The translations under genes and the position numbers were made by a program. The notes under the pieces are model-generated. The model was not told the origin of the DNA. It did not search any database and worked only from the letters and a program-made list of their open reading frames with translations. Of a DNA stretch of 64,000 nt, positions 1 to 9,202 are shown in pieces (position 1 is the stretch's first letter; each line of letters starts with the position of its first letter). The DNA lies in the NCBI GenBank assembly GCA_016803235.1, contig JADCLI010000010.1, positions 62,001-126,000 of the forward strand, read 5' to 3'. The stretch comes from Pimelobacter simplex. GTDB lineage: Bacteria > Actinomycetota > Actinomycetes > Propionibacteriales > Nocardioidaceae.

Positions 1-1
1 C

Positions 2-637
2 CTCAAGACGGCCCAGAAGGCGCTCGGCATGCTCGGCCGTGTCAACCCGCTCGCCCTGGAGGAGTTCAGCGCGATGGAGGAGCGCCACCAGTTCCTCTCC
101 GAGCAGCTCGAGGACCTGCGCGCCACCCGCAAGGACCTGCTCGACATCGTCAAGGACGTCGACGCCAAGGTCGAGCAGGTCTTCACCGAGGCGTACGCCG
201 ACGTCACCAAGGCCTTCGACCAGACCTTCGCCCGCCTGTTCCCGGGCGGCGAGGGACGGCTGGTCCTCACCGACCCCTCCGACATGCTCGCGACCGGTGT
301 CGAGGTCGAGGCGCGGCCCCCGGGCAAGAAGGTCAAGCGGCTCTCGCTGCTCTCCGGCGGCGAGCGCTCCCTGGTCGCGGTCGCCTTCCTCGTCGCCCTC
401 TTCAAGGCCCGGCCCTCGCCGTTCTACATCCTCGACGAGGTCGAGGCCGCCCTCGACGACACCAACCTCGGCCGGCTGCTGGAGATCTACGAGGAGCTGC
501 GCGAGAACTCCCAGCTCCTCGTCATCACCCACCAGAAGCGGACGATGGAGGTCGGCGACGCGCTCTACGGCGTCACCATGCGCGGCGACGGCGTCTCGGC
601 GGTGATCAGCCAGCGGCTGCGGGACGAGTCCGCATGA
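2..637 (+). CDS. smc: Chromosome segregation ATPase SMC, C-terminal part
   Basis: Only the last 211 residues are in the window; the frame is open from base 2. The protein is the ATPase that, with ScpA and ScpB, organises and segregates the chromosome. The C-terminal head half is visible: end of the coiled coil, the ABC signature LSGGERSL, Walker B and D-loop in [12 protein letters not shown], and the H-loop histidine in LVITHQKR. The stop TGA (635-637) overlaps the next ATG in ATGA, so the thioesterase gene is translationally coupled. Position upstream of ftsY is the usual actinobacterial order. Confidence 0.95.
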   Translation, partial: LKTAQKALGMLGRVNPLALEEFSAMEERHQFLSEQLEDLRATRKDLLDIVKDVDAKVEQVFTEAYADVTKAFDQTFARLFPGGEGRLVLTDPSDMLATGVEVEARPPGKKVKRLSLLSGGERSLVAVAFLVALFKARPSPFYILDEVEAALDDTNLGRLLEIYEELRENSQLLVITHQKRTMEVGDALYGVTMRGDGVSAVISQRLRDESA

Positions 638-1092
638 CCACACCCGACCGCACCCGGCCCGACCGGGCGTCGTACCGCGCCTGGCGGACGGCCACCACCC
701 GCTGGTCCGACGACGACGTCTACGGGCACCTCAACAACGCGCGCTACTTCGACCTCATCGACACCGCCGTCAACGCCCACCTGCACGAGGCGACCGGCAC
801 CGACATCCGCACGCTCCCCGCGATCGGCGTCGTCGCCGAGGTGTCCTGCCGCTACTTCGCCGAGATGGGCTACCCCCGCCCGATCGACCTCGGGCTCGCG
901 GTCGAGCGGCTCGGCAACTCGTCGGTGATCTACCGGGTCGGGCTCTTCCAGGGCGACCCCGAGGGGGAGGGTGCCCTCGCCTGTGCCGAGGGCCGGTTCG
1001 TCCACGTGTACGTCGACAACACCGATCCCGCGCGCCCGTCGACGCCGATCCCCGACCTGGTCCGCGCGGCCGTCGCGCTGCTGGTGGTGTGA
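634..1092 (+). CDS. Hotdog-fold acyl-CoA thioesterase
   Basis: A 152-residue single-domain protein of the 4-hydroxybenzoyl-CoA thioesterase type, expected to hydrolyse acyl-CoA thioesters in the cytoplasm; the substrate cannot be told from sequence. The family signature is clear near residue 30: [17 protein letters not shown], with the Asp/His/Asn region that starts the hotdog helix. The length is normal for the family. The ATG overlaps the smc stop by 4 bp, so it is probably co-transcribed with smc. A GC-rich hairpin follows at 1102-1138. Confidence 0.85.
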   Translation: MTTPDRTRPDRASYRAWRTATTRWSDDDVYGHLNNARYFDLIDTAVNAHLHEATGTDIRTLPAIGVVAEVSCRYFAEMGYPRPIDLGLAVERLGNSSVIYRVGLFQGDPEGEGALACAEGRFVHVYVDNTDPARPSTPIPDLVRAAVALLVV

Positions 1093-1101
1093 TCTGCGCC
1101 T

Positions 1102-1138
1102 CTCCCGGCGCAGCCGCCGTCGGTGGCGGTACCGGGAG
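1102..1138 (+). terminator. GC-rich hairpin after thioesterase gene
   Basis: The arms CTCCCGG (1102-1108) and CCGGGAG (1132-1138) enclose a second stem, CCGCC/GGCGG, with a 6-nt loop. There is no T tract. It probably ends the smc transcript before the small ORF at 1196. Confidence 0.45.
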
Positions 1139-1195
1139 GGTTGGTGCCGGGGTGCAGGATGGGCAGCGAAGCGATCCCTGCTCGGAGGAGTCGAA

Positions 1196-1384
1196 ATGCT
1201 GTTCGTCGCGCTGGCCATCGTGCTGAGCCTCGCCGTCTCCGCTGTCGTCGCCCTCTACGTCGCCTACCCCGGCCGGGGCGAGCAGATGCCCGTCGTCCCG
1301 TGGCTCGGTGAAGCGCTCGGCCGCGCCGTCGACTCCGCGCCGGTGCTGGCCGACGACGAGCGGGACCTGCAGCGGCTCAGCTGA
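1196..1384 (+). CDS. Small single-span membrane protein
   Basis: A 62-residue protein of unknown function. The start is set by a good ribosome-binding site (CGGAGGAG, 8 nt before ATG 1196); longer upstream readings in the same frame lack one. Residues 2-22 (LFVALAIVLSLAVSAVVALY) form one hydrophobic helix, followed by a short Gly/Pro-rich link and an acidic cytoplasmic or extracytoplasmic tail ending in RDLQRLS. It sits between the thioesterase and ftsY. No family was recognised. Confidence 0.6.
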   Translation: MLFVALAIVLSLAVSAVVALYVAYPGRGEQMPVVPWLGEALGRAVDSAPVLADDERDLQRLS

Positions 1385-1454
1385 CCTGACCTCACTCGAC
1401 CTCACCTGGCCCGCCCGTTTCGGCCTCGGCCGGGTGGCGTGGTGGGATGACCGC

Positions 1455-2615
1455 ATGCAGGAGTGGCTCTACCTCGTCATCGGGATCGCCGTCGTCGGCG
1501 TCCTCGCGATCGCCGGCTTCGTCGGGACCCGGGTACGACGTGCCCCGCGCACGCCGGAGGCGCCCACCGACGTCATCGCCCCGCCCACGGCGGGGACACA
1601 GGCGCCGCCCGCCGAGGACGTCGCGGTCGAGGCACCGGAGGTCGAGACCCCCGAGGTCGAGGCCCCCGCGGAGCCTGCCGCCCCCACCCTCGAGACGCCG
1701 GAGAAGCCGGCGTCGCGCCTGGTCCGGCTGCGCCAGCGGCTGGCCGGGTCCAACGCACTGGGCCGCGGCCTGCTCGGCCTGCTCAGCCGCGAGAAGCTGG
1801 ACGAGGACACCTGGGAGGCGATCGAGGACCTGCTCCTCGCGGCCGACATCGGCGTCGCGCCCACCCAGGAGCTCGTCGAGAAGCTGCGCACCCGGCTTCG
1901 CGTCGAGGGCGGCCAGGCGCCGGACGCCCGCACCGTGCTCCGCGAGGAGCTGATCAACCTGGTCGACCCGACCATGGACCGCTCGCTGCGGGTGAGCGGT
2001 GAGGGGGACGCCCCGGGCGTGGTCCTCGTGGTCGGCGTCAACGGCACCGGCAAGACCACCACGGTCGGCAAGCTGGCCCGGATCCTCGTCGCCGACGACC
2101 GGACGGCGCTCCTCGCCGCCGCGGACACCTTCCGCGCCGCCGCGACCGAGCAGCTCGCCACCTGGGGCGAGCGGGTCGGGGTCGAGGTCGTCCGCGGCCC
2201 CGAGGCCGGAGACCCGGCCAGCGTCGCCTTCGACGCCGTCAAGCAGGGCGTGGACCGCGGGGTGGACACCGTCGTGGTCGACACCGCCGGCCGGCTGCAG
2301 AACAAGCAGGGCCTGATGGACGAGCTGGGCAAGGTCAAGCGGGTCATCGAGAAGCAGGCCCCGGTCACCGAGGTGCTGCTCGTCCTCGACGCCACCACCG
2401 GCCAGAACGGCCTGATCCAGGCCAAGGTGTTCTCCGAGGTCGTCGACGTGACCGGCATCGTGCTCACCAAGCTCGACGGTTCCGCGAAGGGCGGCATCGT
2501 CGTCGCGGTGCAGCGCCAGCTCGGCGTACCGGTCAAGCTCGTCGGCCTGGGCGAGGGTCCCGACGACCTGGCACCGTTCGACGCGGCCGCGTTCGTCGAC
2601 GCGCTGCTCGGCTGA
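1455..2615 (+). CDS. ftsY: Signal recognition particle receptor FtsY
   Basis: SRP receptor GTPase, which docks the Ffh-ribosome complex at the membrane for co-translational insertion. The 386 residues begin with a hydrophobic N-terminal segment (residues 4-24) that can serve as a membrane anchor, then an acidic Pro/Glu/Val-rich linker (about 30-80), the N domain, and the G domain. GTPase motifs are intact: G1 GVNGTGKTTT, DTAGR and the TKLDGSAKGG guanine-binding motif. The start ATG 1455 is chosen because it opens the anchor helix; upstream in-frame codons run through non-coding sequence. Its partner ffh is about 9 kb downstream. Confidence 0.95.
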   Translation: MQEWLYLVIGIAVVGVLAIAGFVGTRVRRAPRTPEAPTDVIAPPTAGTQAPPAEDVAVEAPEVETPEVEAPAEPAAPTLETPEKPASRLVRLRQRLAGSNALGRGLLGLLSREKLDEDTWEAIEDLLLAADIGVAPTQELVEKLRTRLRVEGGQAPDARTVLREELINLVDPTMDRSLRVSGEGDAPGVVLVVGVNGTGKTTTVGKLARILVADDRTALLAAADTFRAAATEQLATWGERVGVEVVRGPEAGDPASVAFDAVKQGVDRGVDTVVVDTAGRLQNKQGLMDELGKVKRVIEKQAPVTEVLLVLDATTGQNGLIQAKVFSEVVDVTGIVLTKLDGSAKGGIVVAVQRQLGVPVKLVGLGEGPDDLAPFDAAAFVDALLG

Positions 2616-2628
2616 GCCCTCCCGCCAC

Positions 2629-2640
2629 ACCCCGCGGGGT
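2629..2640. terminator. Short palindrome after ftsY
   Basis: The perfect 12-bp palindrome ACCCCGCGGGGT lies 14 bp after the ftsY stop. It could act as a weak terminator. It has no T tract and no loop, so this call is tentative. Confidence 0.25.
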
Positions 2641-2650
2641 TCACCGGGCC

Positions 2651-2686
2651 GTAACCGCGGTGCGGCACCCGTTACCGGCGTGAAAC
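2651..2686 (+). promoter_or_regulatory. GlnR-type operator upstream of first amtB
   Basis: The elements GTAAC (2651-2655), GTTAC (2671-2675) and GAAAC (2682-2686) are visible. GTTAC-N6-GAAAC matches the a-site/b-site layout known for the actinobacterial nitrogen regulator GlnR. The same trio stands before the second amtB. Known from the family: GlnR activates amtB under nitrogen limitation. Binding here is inferred. Confidence 0.75.
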
Positions 2687-2731
2687 ATCAGGCCGTGCGA
2701 GCCGAAACCTGCGCCACCGAGTGTTCGGGGC

Positions 2732-4407
<1,676 letters not shown>

Positions 4408-4424
4408 ACAGCAGGACTCCGGCA

Positions 4425-4474
4425 ACAACGTCATTCGTTCCGTGGGCGATCGCCCACGGAACGAATGACGTTGT
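4425..4474. repeat. Perfect 50-bp palindrome between glnB and second amtB
   Basis: Two 25-bp arms meet with no spacer. The left arm starts ACAACGTCATTCGTTCCGTG and the centre is GGCGA/TCGCC; every base pairs. As RNA it would fold into a very stable hairpin with a tiny loop, so a bidirectional terminator is possible, but no T run follows. It is much richer in A+T than the flanking genes, which hints at an inserted or repeated element. It lies just before the GlnR-type site of amtB2. Confidence 0.85.
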
Positions 4475-4499
4475 GCCGCGACTCCGGCTTCACCGGCGT

Positions 4500-4536
4500 G
4501 TAACCGCTGCCGGGAGACGTGTTACACGTGCGAAAC
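4500..4536 (+). promoter_or_regulatory. GlnR-type operator upstream of second amtB
   Basis: GTAAC (4500-4504), GTTAC (4521-4525) and GAAAC (4532-4536) repeat the layout seen before the first amtB, with GTTAC-N6-GAAAC exact. It argues that amtB2 starts at ATG 4559 rather than ATG 4538, which lies 1 bp after this site. Confidence 0.75.
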
Positions 4537-4558
4537 AATGTCCCCGCACAGTGTCCGG

Positions 4559-5878
4559 ATGCCCGATCTGCTCCTCGTTCCCACCGCCGCCGCGCCCGCC
4601 ACGGCGGCCGGTGACACCGCCTGGCTCCTCGCCGCGGCCGCCCTGGTCCTGCTGATGGCGCCGGGCCTCGCCTTCTTCTACGGCGGCATGGTGCGCTCCA
4701 AGAGCGTGCTGAACATGATGATGATGGTCTTCGGCGCCCTCGCCGTCGTCATGGTGGTGTGGGTCGTCGTCGGCTACTCGCTGGCCTTCGGGGACGACCT
4801 CGGTGGCGGACTGGTCGGCGACCCGACGCAGTACTTCGGCTTCAAGGGCATGCTGGAGGCCGACCCGGAGGCGTCGTACCCGATCACGCTCTTCGCCGCC
4901 TTCCAGGGCCTGTTCGCGGTGATCACGGTCGGCCTGATCGCCGGCGCGATCGCCGACCGCACCCGGTTCGGGACCTGGCTGCTGTTCGCGGGGCTGTGGA
5001 CCGTGCTGGTCTACGCCCCCGTGGCGCACTGGATCTTCGACTTCAGCTCCGGCGACCACGTCGGCGGCTGGATGGCCAACGAGCTGGGCGCCCTCGACTT
5101 CGCCGGCGGTACGGCGGTCGAGATCAACTCGGGCGCCGCCGGGCTGGCCGCCGCGCTGGTCCTCGGCCGCCGGGTCGGCTTCGGGCGCGACCCGATGAAG
5201 CCGCACAACCTGACCCTGGTCATGGTCGGCGCCGGCCTGCTGTGGTTCGGCTGGTTCGGCTTCAACGCCGGCTCCGCGCTCGCGGCCGACAACACCGCGG
5301 CGATCGTCTTCGTCAACACGCTGCTCGCGGGCTGCACCGGCCTGTTGGCCTGGCTCGGCGTGGAGCGCTTCCGCGACGGCCACGCGACCTCGTTCGGCGC
5401 CGCGTCGGGCGTCGTGGCCGGCCTGGTCGCGATCACGCCGTCCTGCGGCTCGGTCACCCCGATCGGCGCGATGCTCGTCGGAGTCGCGGCCGGCGCGATC
5501 TGCGCGCTCGCCGTCGGCCTGAAGTACACCTTCAGGTACGACGACTCGCTCGACGTCGTCGGCGTCCACCTCGTCGGCGGGCTGGTCGGCACCATCATCA
5601 TCGGCCTGCTCGCCTCGTCCTCGGTGACGACCGTCGACGGCCTGTTCCACGGCGGGGGAGTCGACCAGCTCGGCAAGCAGCTGGTGGCGGCCGGCGTCAC
5701 GCTCGTGTTCTCCTTCACCATGACCGCGCTGCTGGTGTGGGTGCTGGAGAAGACCGTCGGCTTCCGGGTCGACCCGGAGCACGAGGTCGCCGGCGTCGAC
5801 CTCGCGATCCACGCCGAGACCGCCTACGACCTGCACACCGCCACCGGCGGCGCCCGCCCGCACTTCGGCCAGGGCTGA
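4559..5878 (+). CDS. amtB: Ammonium transporter AmtB, second copy
   Basis: A second Amt channel of 439 residues, similar throughout to the one at 2732. Shared motifs include LMAPGLAFFYGGM, DFAGGTAVEINSGAAGLAAA and YDDSLDVVGVHLVGG. In the first pore-histidine region this copy reads TAVEIN where the first has TVVHIN, so the histidine is replaced by Glu; conductance may differ. ATG 4559 is preferred because ATG 4538 abuts the GlnR-type operator. A short Ala/Pro-rich N terminus precedes the first helix. The stop is 8 bp before glnD, so the two are probably co-transcribed. Confidence 0.9.
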   Translation: MPDLLLVPTAAAPATAAGDTAWLLAAAALVLLMAPGLAFFYGGMVRSKSVLNMMMMVFGALAVVMVVWVVVGYSLAFGDDLGGGLVGDPTQYFGFKGMLEADPEASYPITLFAAFQGLFAVITVGLIAGAIADRTRFGTWLLFAGLWTVLVYAPVAHWIFDFSSGDHVGGWMANELGALDFAGGTAVEINSGAAGLAAALVLGRRVGFGRDPMKPHNLTLVMVGAGLLWFGWFGFNAGSALAADNTAAIVFVNTLLAGCTGLLAWLGVERFRDGHATSFGAASGVVAGLVAITPSCGSVTPIGAMLVGVAAGAICALAVGLKYTFRYDDSLDVVGVHLVGGLVGTIIIGLLASSSVTTVDGLFHGGGVDQLGKQLVAAGVTLVFSFTMTALLVWVLEKTVGFRVDPEHEVAGVDLAIHAETAYDLHTATGGARPHFGQG

Positions 5879-5886
5879 CGCCGGGG

Positions 5887-8112
5887 ATGACCGCAGCCGA
5901 ACGGGCCGCCCGGACCGAGGCGGCCGACGCCCTCTGCCTGGGCGCGTACGACGCCGCGAGCGGACCCGACACGGGCGTCGCGCTGGTGGCGGTCGGCGGC
6001 TACGGGCGGGGCGAGCTCGCGCCGTACTCCGACCTCGACGTCGTCCTCGTCGCCGACGAGGGTGTCGACAAGGAGCAGTGGCACGACCTGGCGAGCCGGG
6101 TCTGGTACCCGCTGTGGGACTCGGGCGCGAAGCTCGACCACGCCGTCCGCACGCTGCCCGAGATGCTCGCGGCGGCCGAGGGGGACGTCCGGGTCGCCTC
6201 CGGTCTGCTCGACGTGCGGCACGTGGCCGGCGACCACAGCCTCGCGCTGCGGCTGCGCACGACCACGCTCGCCCACTGGCGCCGGCAGGCCCGCGAACGT
6301 CTGCCGGAGCTGCGTGAGCTGGTCCGCAGCCGGCACCGGCTGGTGGGCGAGCTCGCGCACCTGTCCCTGCCGGACCTCAAGGAGGCCGAGGGCGGGCTGC
6401 GCGACGCGACCGTGCTCAAGAGCCTGACCGCGACCTGGCTGGTCGACGTGCCGGCGGCCGACCTCGAGCGCTGCCGCCAGCAGCTGCTCGACGTGCGGGA
6501 CCTGCTGCACGCCGCCGCCGGACGCGCCTCCGACCGGATCGCTCCCGAGCACTGGGGGCCGCTCGCGGTGGGGCTCGGGCTGCCGGACGAGACGGCGGCG
6601 CAGCGCTACGTCCGCGACCTCGGGCGGCGGGTGACCCATCTGTCGCGGCTGGCCTGGCGGCGCGCCGACGACGCGGTACGACGCACCCCGGCGGCGCGGC
6701 CCCGGCGGCCCGAACTGGAGCGGGTCGCGCCCGGCATCGCACTGTCGCGGGGCGAGATCGTGCTCGAGGCGGGGGCGAAGCCGGCCGCCGACCCCGTCCT
6801 GCTGCTCCGCGCGGCGGCCGAGGCGGCCACCCGCGACGTCGTCCTCGCCCCGCCGACCGCGGCCCGGCTGGTCCGTGACTGCGCTCCGCTGCCCGAGCCG
6901 TGGCCCGACGAGGCCCGCCAGCAGCTGGTGCGCCTGCTCGCGGCGGGTCCCGGCCTGCTCCCGGTGTGGGAGACGCTCGACGAGACCGGGGCGCTCGACC
7001 GGATCCTGCCGGAGTGGGAGCGGATCCGGCTGCTGCCGCACGCGTCGGCCATCCACCGGTTCACCGTCGACCGGCACGTGGTCGAGACCTGCGTCGAGGC
7101 GGCGACGCTGATCCGCGAGGTGTCACGGCCCGACGTGCTGCTCGTCGCGGCCCTGCTGCACGACATCGGCAAGGGCGAGCTGACCGAGCACAGCGTCGCC
7201 GGTGCCCCGATCGCGCGCTCCATCGCGACCCGGATGGGCTTCGGTCCCCGTGAGGTCGACCTGATCACCCAGCTGGTGCGCTGGCACCTGCTGCTCGCCG
7301 ACATCGCGACGACCCGGGACCCCGACGACCCGGCGACCATCGACGCGCTCCTCGAGCACGTCGACAGCCTCGACGCGCTGGCGCTGCTGACCGCGCTGAG
7401 CGAGGCGGACGCCAAGGCGGCCTCGCCCAAGGCCTGGTCCTCGTGGCGGGCCGGCCTGGTGCTCGACCTGTCCCGCCGGGCCCGGGCCGCGCTCGAGCGG
7501 GGGAGCGCCCCGCCGGCGTTCACCGTGGAGGAGATCCCGGTGCCGGCGGGCGTCGTCGACGGCGATGTCTCGATCGTCGTCGAGCCGGTCGTCGACGGCT
7601 CCCGGGTCACCGTGGTCGCCCTCGACCGGGTGGGGCTGCTCGCCGACGTCGCCGCGGTGTTCGCGCTGCGCCGGGTCACCGTGCGCGCGGCCCGACTGTG
7701 GTCGCAGGGGGAGTACGCCGTCTCGATCTGGGACGTGGCCGAGGGCGGTCTCGATCCCGGTGCCCTCGGGGACCAGCTGGACGCCATCACCTCGCGCCGG
7801 GTCGACCCGGCCGCCCGGCTGGCGGCCCGGCAGGTCCCCGGGGAGCTCGACCCGGCGGTCGTCGTACGGCCGGAGGCGAGCGACCACGCGACCGTGATCG
7901 AGGTCCGGGCCGCCGACCGGCTGGGGGTGGTGCACGTCGTCAGCGCGGCGCTCGCAGCACTCGACATGACGGTGCGCTCCGCGCACATCTCCACGCTCGG
8001 GCCGCAGGCCGTGGACGTGTTCTACGTCCAGGAGGTCGCGGCCGGCGCCCTCTCGGAGACGCGGGCGGCCGAGGCCGCCCACGCCGTCCGGAGGGCGATC
8101 AGGTCCGGCTGA
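5887..8112 (+). CDS. glnD: PII uridylyl/adenylyltransferase GlnD
   Basis: Bifunctional nucleotidyltransferase and nucleotidyl-removing enzyme for PII; in actinobacteria it adenylylates GlnB on Y51. The 741 residues show the nucleotidyltransferase motif GGYGRGELAPYSDLDVVLV (residues 37-55, metal ligands D49 and D51), a GlnE-like linker, an HD domain with LLHDIGKGE near residue 423, and two C-terminal ACT domains (about 560-640 and 668-741) that sense glutamine. ATG 5887 starts just before the catalytic domain. The frame is open far upstream, but that stretch overlaps amtB2. It is slightly shorter than the proteobacterial enzyme. Confidence 0.93.
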   Translation: MTAAERAARTEAADALCLGAYDAASGPDTGVALVAVGGYGRGELAPYSDLDVVLVADEGVDKEQWHDLASRVWYPLWDSGAKLDHAVRTLPEMLAAAEGDVRVASGLLDVRHVAGDHSLALRLRTTTLAHWRRQARERLPELRELVRSRHRLVGELAHLSLPDLKEAEGGLRDATVLKSLTATWLVDVPAADLERCRQQLLDVRDLLHAAAGRASDRIAPEHWGPLAVGLGLPDETAAQRYVRDLGRRVTHLSRLAWRRADDAVRRTPAARPRRPELERVAPGIALSRGEIVLEAGAKPAADPVLLLRAAAEAATRDVVLAPPTAARLVRDCAPLPEPWPDEARQQLVRLLAAGPGLLPVWETLDETGALDRILPEWERIRLLPHASAIHRFTVDRHVVETCVEAATLIREVSRPDVLLVAALLHDIGKGELTEHSVAGAPIARSIATRMGFGPREVDLITQLVRWHLLLADIATTRDPDDPATIDALLEHVDSLDALALLTALSEADAKAASPKAWSSWRAGLVLDLSRRARAALERGSAPPAFTVEEIPVPAGVVDGDVSIVVEPVVDGSRVTVVALDRVGLLADVAAVFALRRVTVRAARLWSQGEYAVSIWDVAEGGLDPGALGDQLDAITSRRVDPAARLAARQVPGELDPAVVVRPEASDHATVIEVRAADRLGVVHVVSAALAALDMTVRSAHISTLGPQAVDVFYVQEVAAGALSETRAAEAAHAVRRAIRSG

Positions 8113-8901
8113 TCAGGAGAGCGGCGAGACCACCTGGGTGGACGCCCCGGTCACCGGGTCGACCTCGTAGTAGTAGTGCGGCGAGCCGTCCCGGTTGGGC
8201 ATGCTCGCGGGGTCGGGGCTGACGCCGAACGCGGTGCAGACCAGGGTGCCGTTGGGGTTGAGGTGCGCCTTGATCATCTCGGTGTTGCCCGGGAACCGCT
8301 CGGAGAAGGGCAGCTGCGGCTTGTTGGCGCAGGTCTCGGGCAGCATCAGGCCGTAGATGCCGCCGTGGGCGACCACGACGCCGGTGCCCCGGTCGTTGCG
8401 GTGCTCGCGGGCGTACTGGGTCCACCAGCGGTCCCAGCGCTCCTTCACGTCGTAGTAGTTCTCGGTCCCCCCGAAGTCGTTGCCGCGGGTGGAGGGGTCC
8501 GTGACCCAGCTCGCCATGATCCCGCCGGCGACCCGCTCGTCCTTGGACACCAGCTCGACCTCGCGGATGTCCTCGTCGGCCAGCACCGGGACGTCGTGGT
8601 CGGCGGCGACGCCGTCGGCGGTCTGGTACGTCCGGACCATGATCGAGGTGTCGACCGAGGTGATGTCGTCATCGTGGAGGAAGTCGACCAGCTTGGCGGC
8701 CTGCTGGATGCCGAGCGGCGACAGCTCCTCCTCGGGCACGGGGTAGGTGCTGTTGGCGTGCCGGACGAACAGGATGTCGTAGCCGGGCTTCGCGTGCTTC
8801 GGCTTCGGGTCGGCGTCGGCCTGCAGCCCGACGACGGCGGGCGTCGTGGCGAGGGCGGCGATCGTCGCAGCGAGGGCGGACAGGCGGGTACGGCGCTTCA
8901 T
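8113..8901 (-). CDS. Secreted histidine phosphatase family protein
   Basis: A 262-residue protein of the histidine phosphatase (phosphoglycerate mutase-like) superfamily with an N-terminal signal peptide (MKRRTRLSALAATIAALATT, then an Ala-rich cleavage region). The catalytic motif is LFVRHANST with H48; the later conserved Arg is in SIMVRTYQTAD and the second His probably in VVAHGGIYG. The start at 8901 has a GGAGG site 5 nt upstream. The substrate is unknown. Its stop abuts the glnD stop from the other strand with no base between them. Confidence 0.8.
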   Translation of the reverse strand: MKRRTRLSALAATIAALATTPAVVGLQADADPKPKHAKPGYDILFVRHANSTYPVPEEELSPLGIQQAAKLVDFLHDDDITSVDTSIMVRTYQTADGVAADHDVPVLADEDIREVELVSKDERVAGGIMASWVTDPSTRGNDFGGTENYYDVKERWDRWWTQYAREHRNDRGTGVVVAHGGIYGLMLPETCANKPQLPFSERFPGNTEMIKAHLNPNGTLVCTAFGVSPDPASMPNRDGSPHYYYEVDPVTGASTQVVSPLS

Positions 8902-8970
8902 GGTGCCTCCGGTCAGGAGTGGGTCGGAGCGCCGAGCATCGGGAGGCGGCACGGCCGTGGGGCGCGGGAT

Positions 8971-9002
8971 CCCGGTGAGTGAGACGTGCGTCACTCACCG
9001 GG
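8971..9002 (-). terminator. Terminator hairpin of the cstA-ybdD operon
   Basis: Perfect 12-bp arms, CCCGGTGAGTGA and its complement, enclose an 8-nt loop, 6 bp beyond the ybdD stop. No T run is visible. Confidence 0.65.
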
Positions 9003-9007
9003 GCCGG

Positions 9008-9202
9008 TCAGCAGCACCGTGAGCGCGGGTCGTGCTCCCGGGCGTCCGCGCGGTGCCGCTCCCAGGCCCGCCGCGAGACCGGTTCCGTGCCGTCGCGGGC
9101 GCAGCGCTCGACGTACTCGTCCCAGCGGGCCTCGCCGGTCGCCTCCCGGACGTACCAGCGCAGGCCGCGCCAGGCGCGGACCGCCGGGGCCAGGATGCTC
9201 AC
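9008..9202 (-). CDS. ybdD: YbdD/YjiX family small protein
   Basis: A 64-residue protein of the YbdD/YjiX (DUF466) family, which accompanies CstA-type transporters. Typical features are the Trp/Arg-rich start (AWRGLRWYVREATGE), a YxER-type middle and the invariant end RSRCC. The GTG start at 9202 overlaps the cstA stop (GTGA), so it is coupled to cstA. In enterobacteria the pair BtsT-YjiX imports pyruvate and CstA-YbdD has a related role; a direct function for YbdD is not settled. Confidence 0.88.
   Translation of the reverse strand: MSILAPAVRAWRGLRWYVREATGEARWDEYVERCARDGTEPVSRRAWERHRADAREHDPRSRCC

Noticed and set aside
4759..5886. Open frame extending glnD upstream by about 375 codons
   Set aside because: It overlaps amtB2 in another frame and encodes only Arg/Pro-rich sequence; the GlnD domain begins at 5887.
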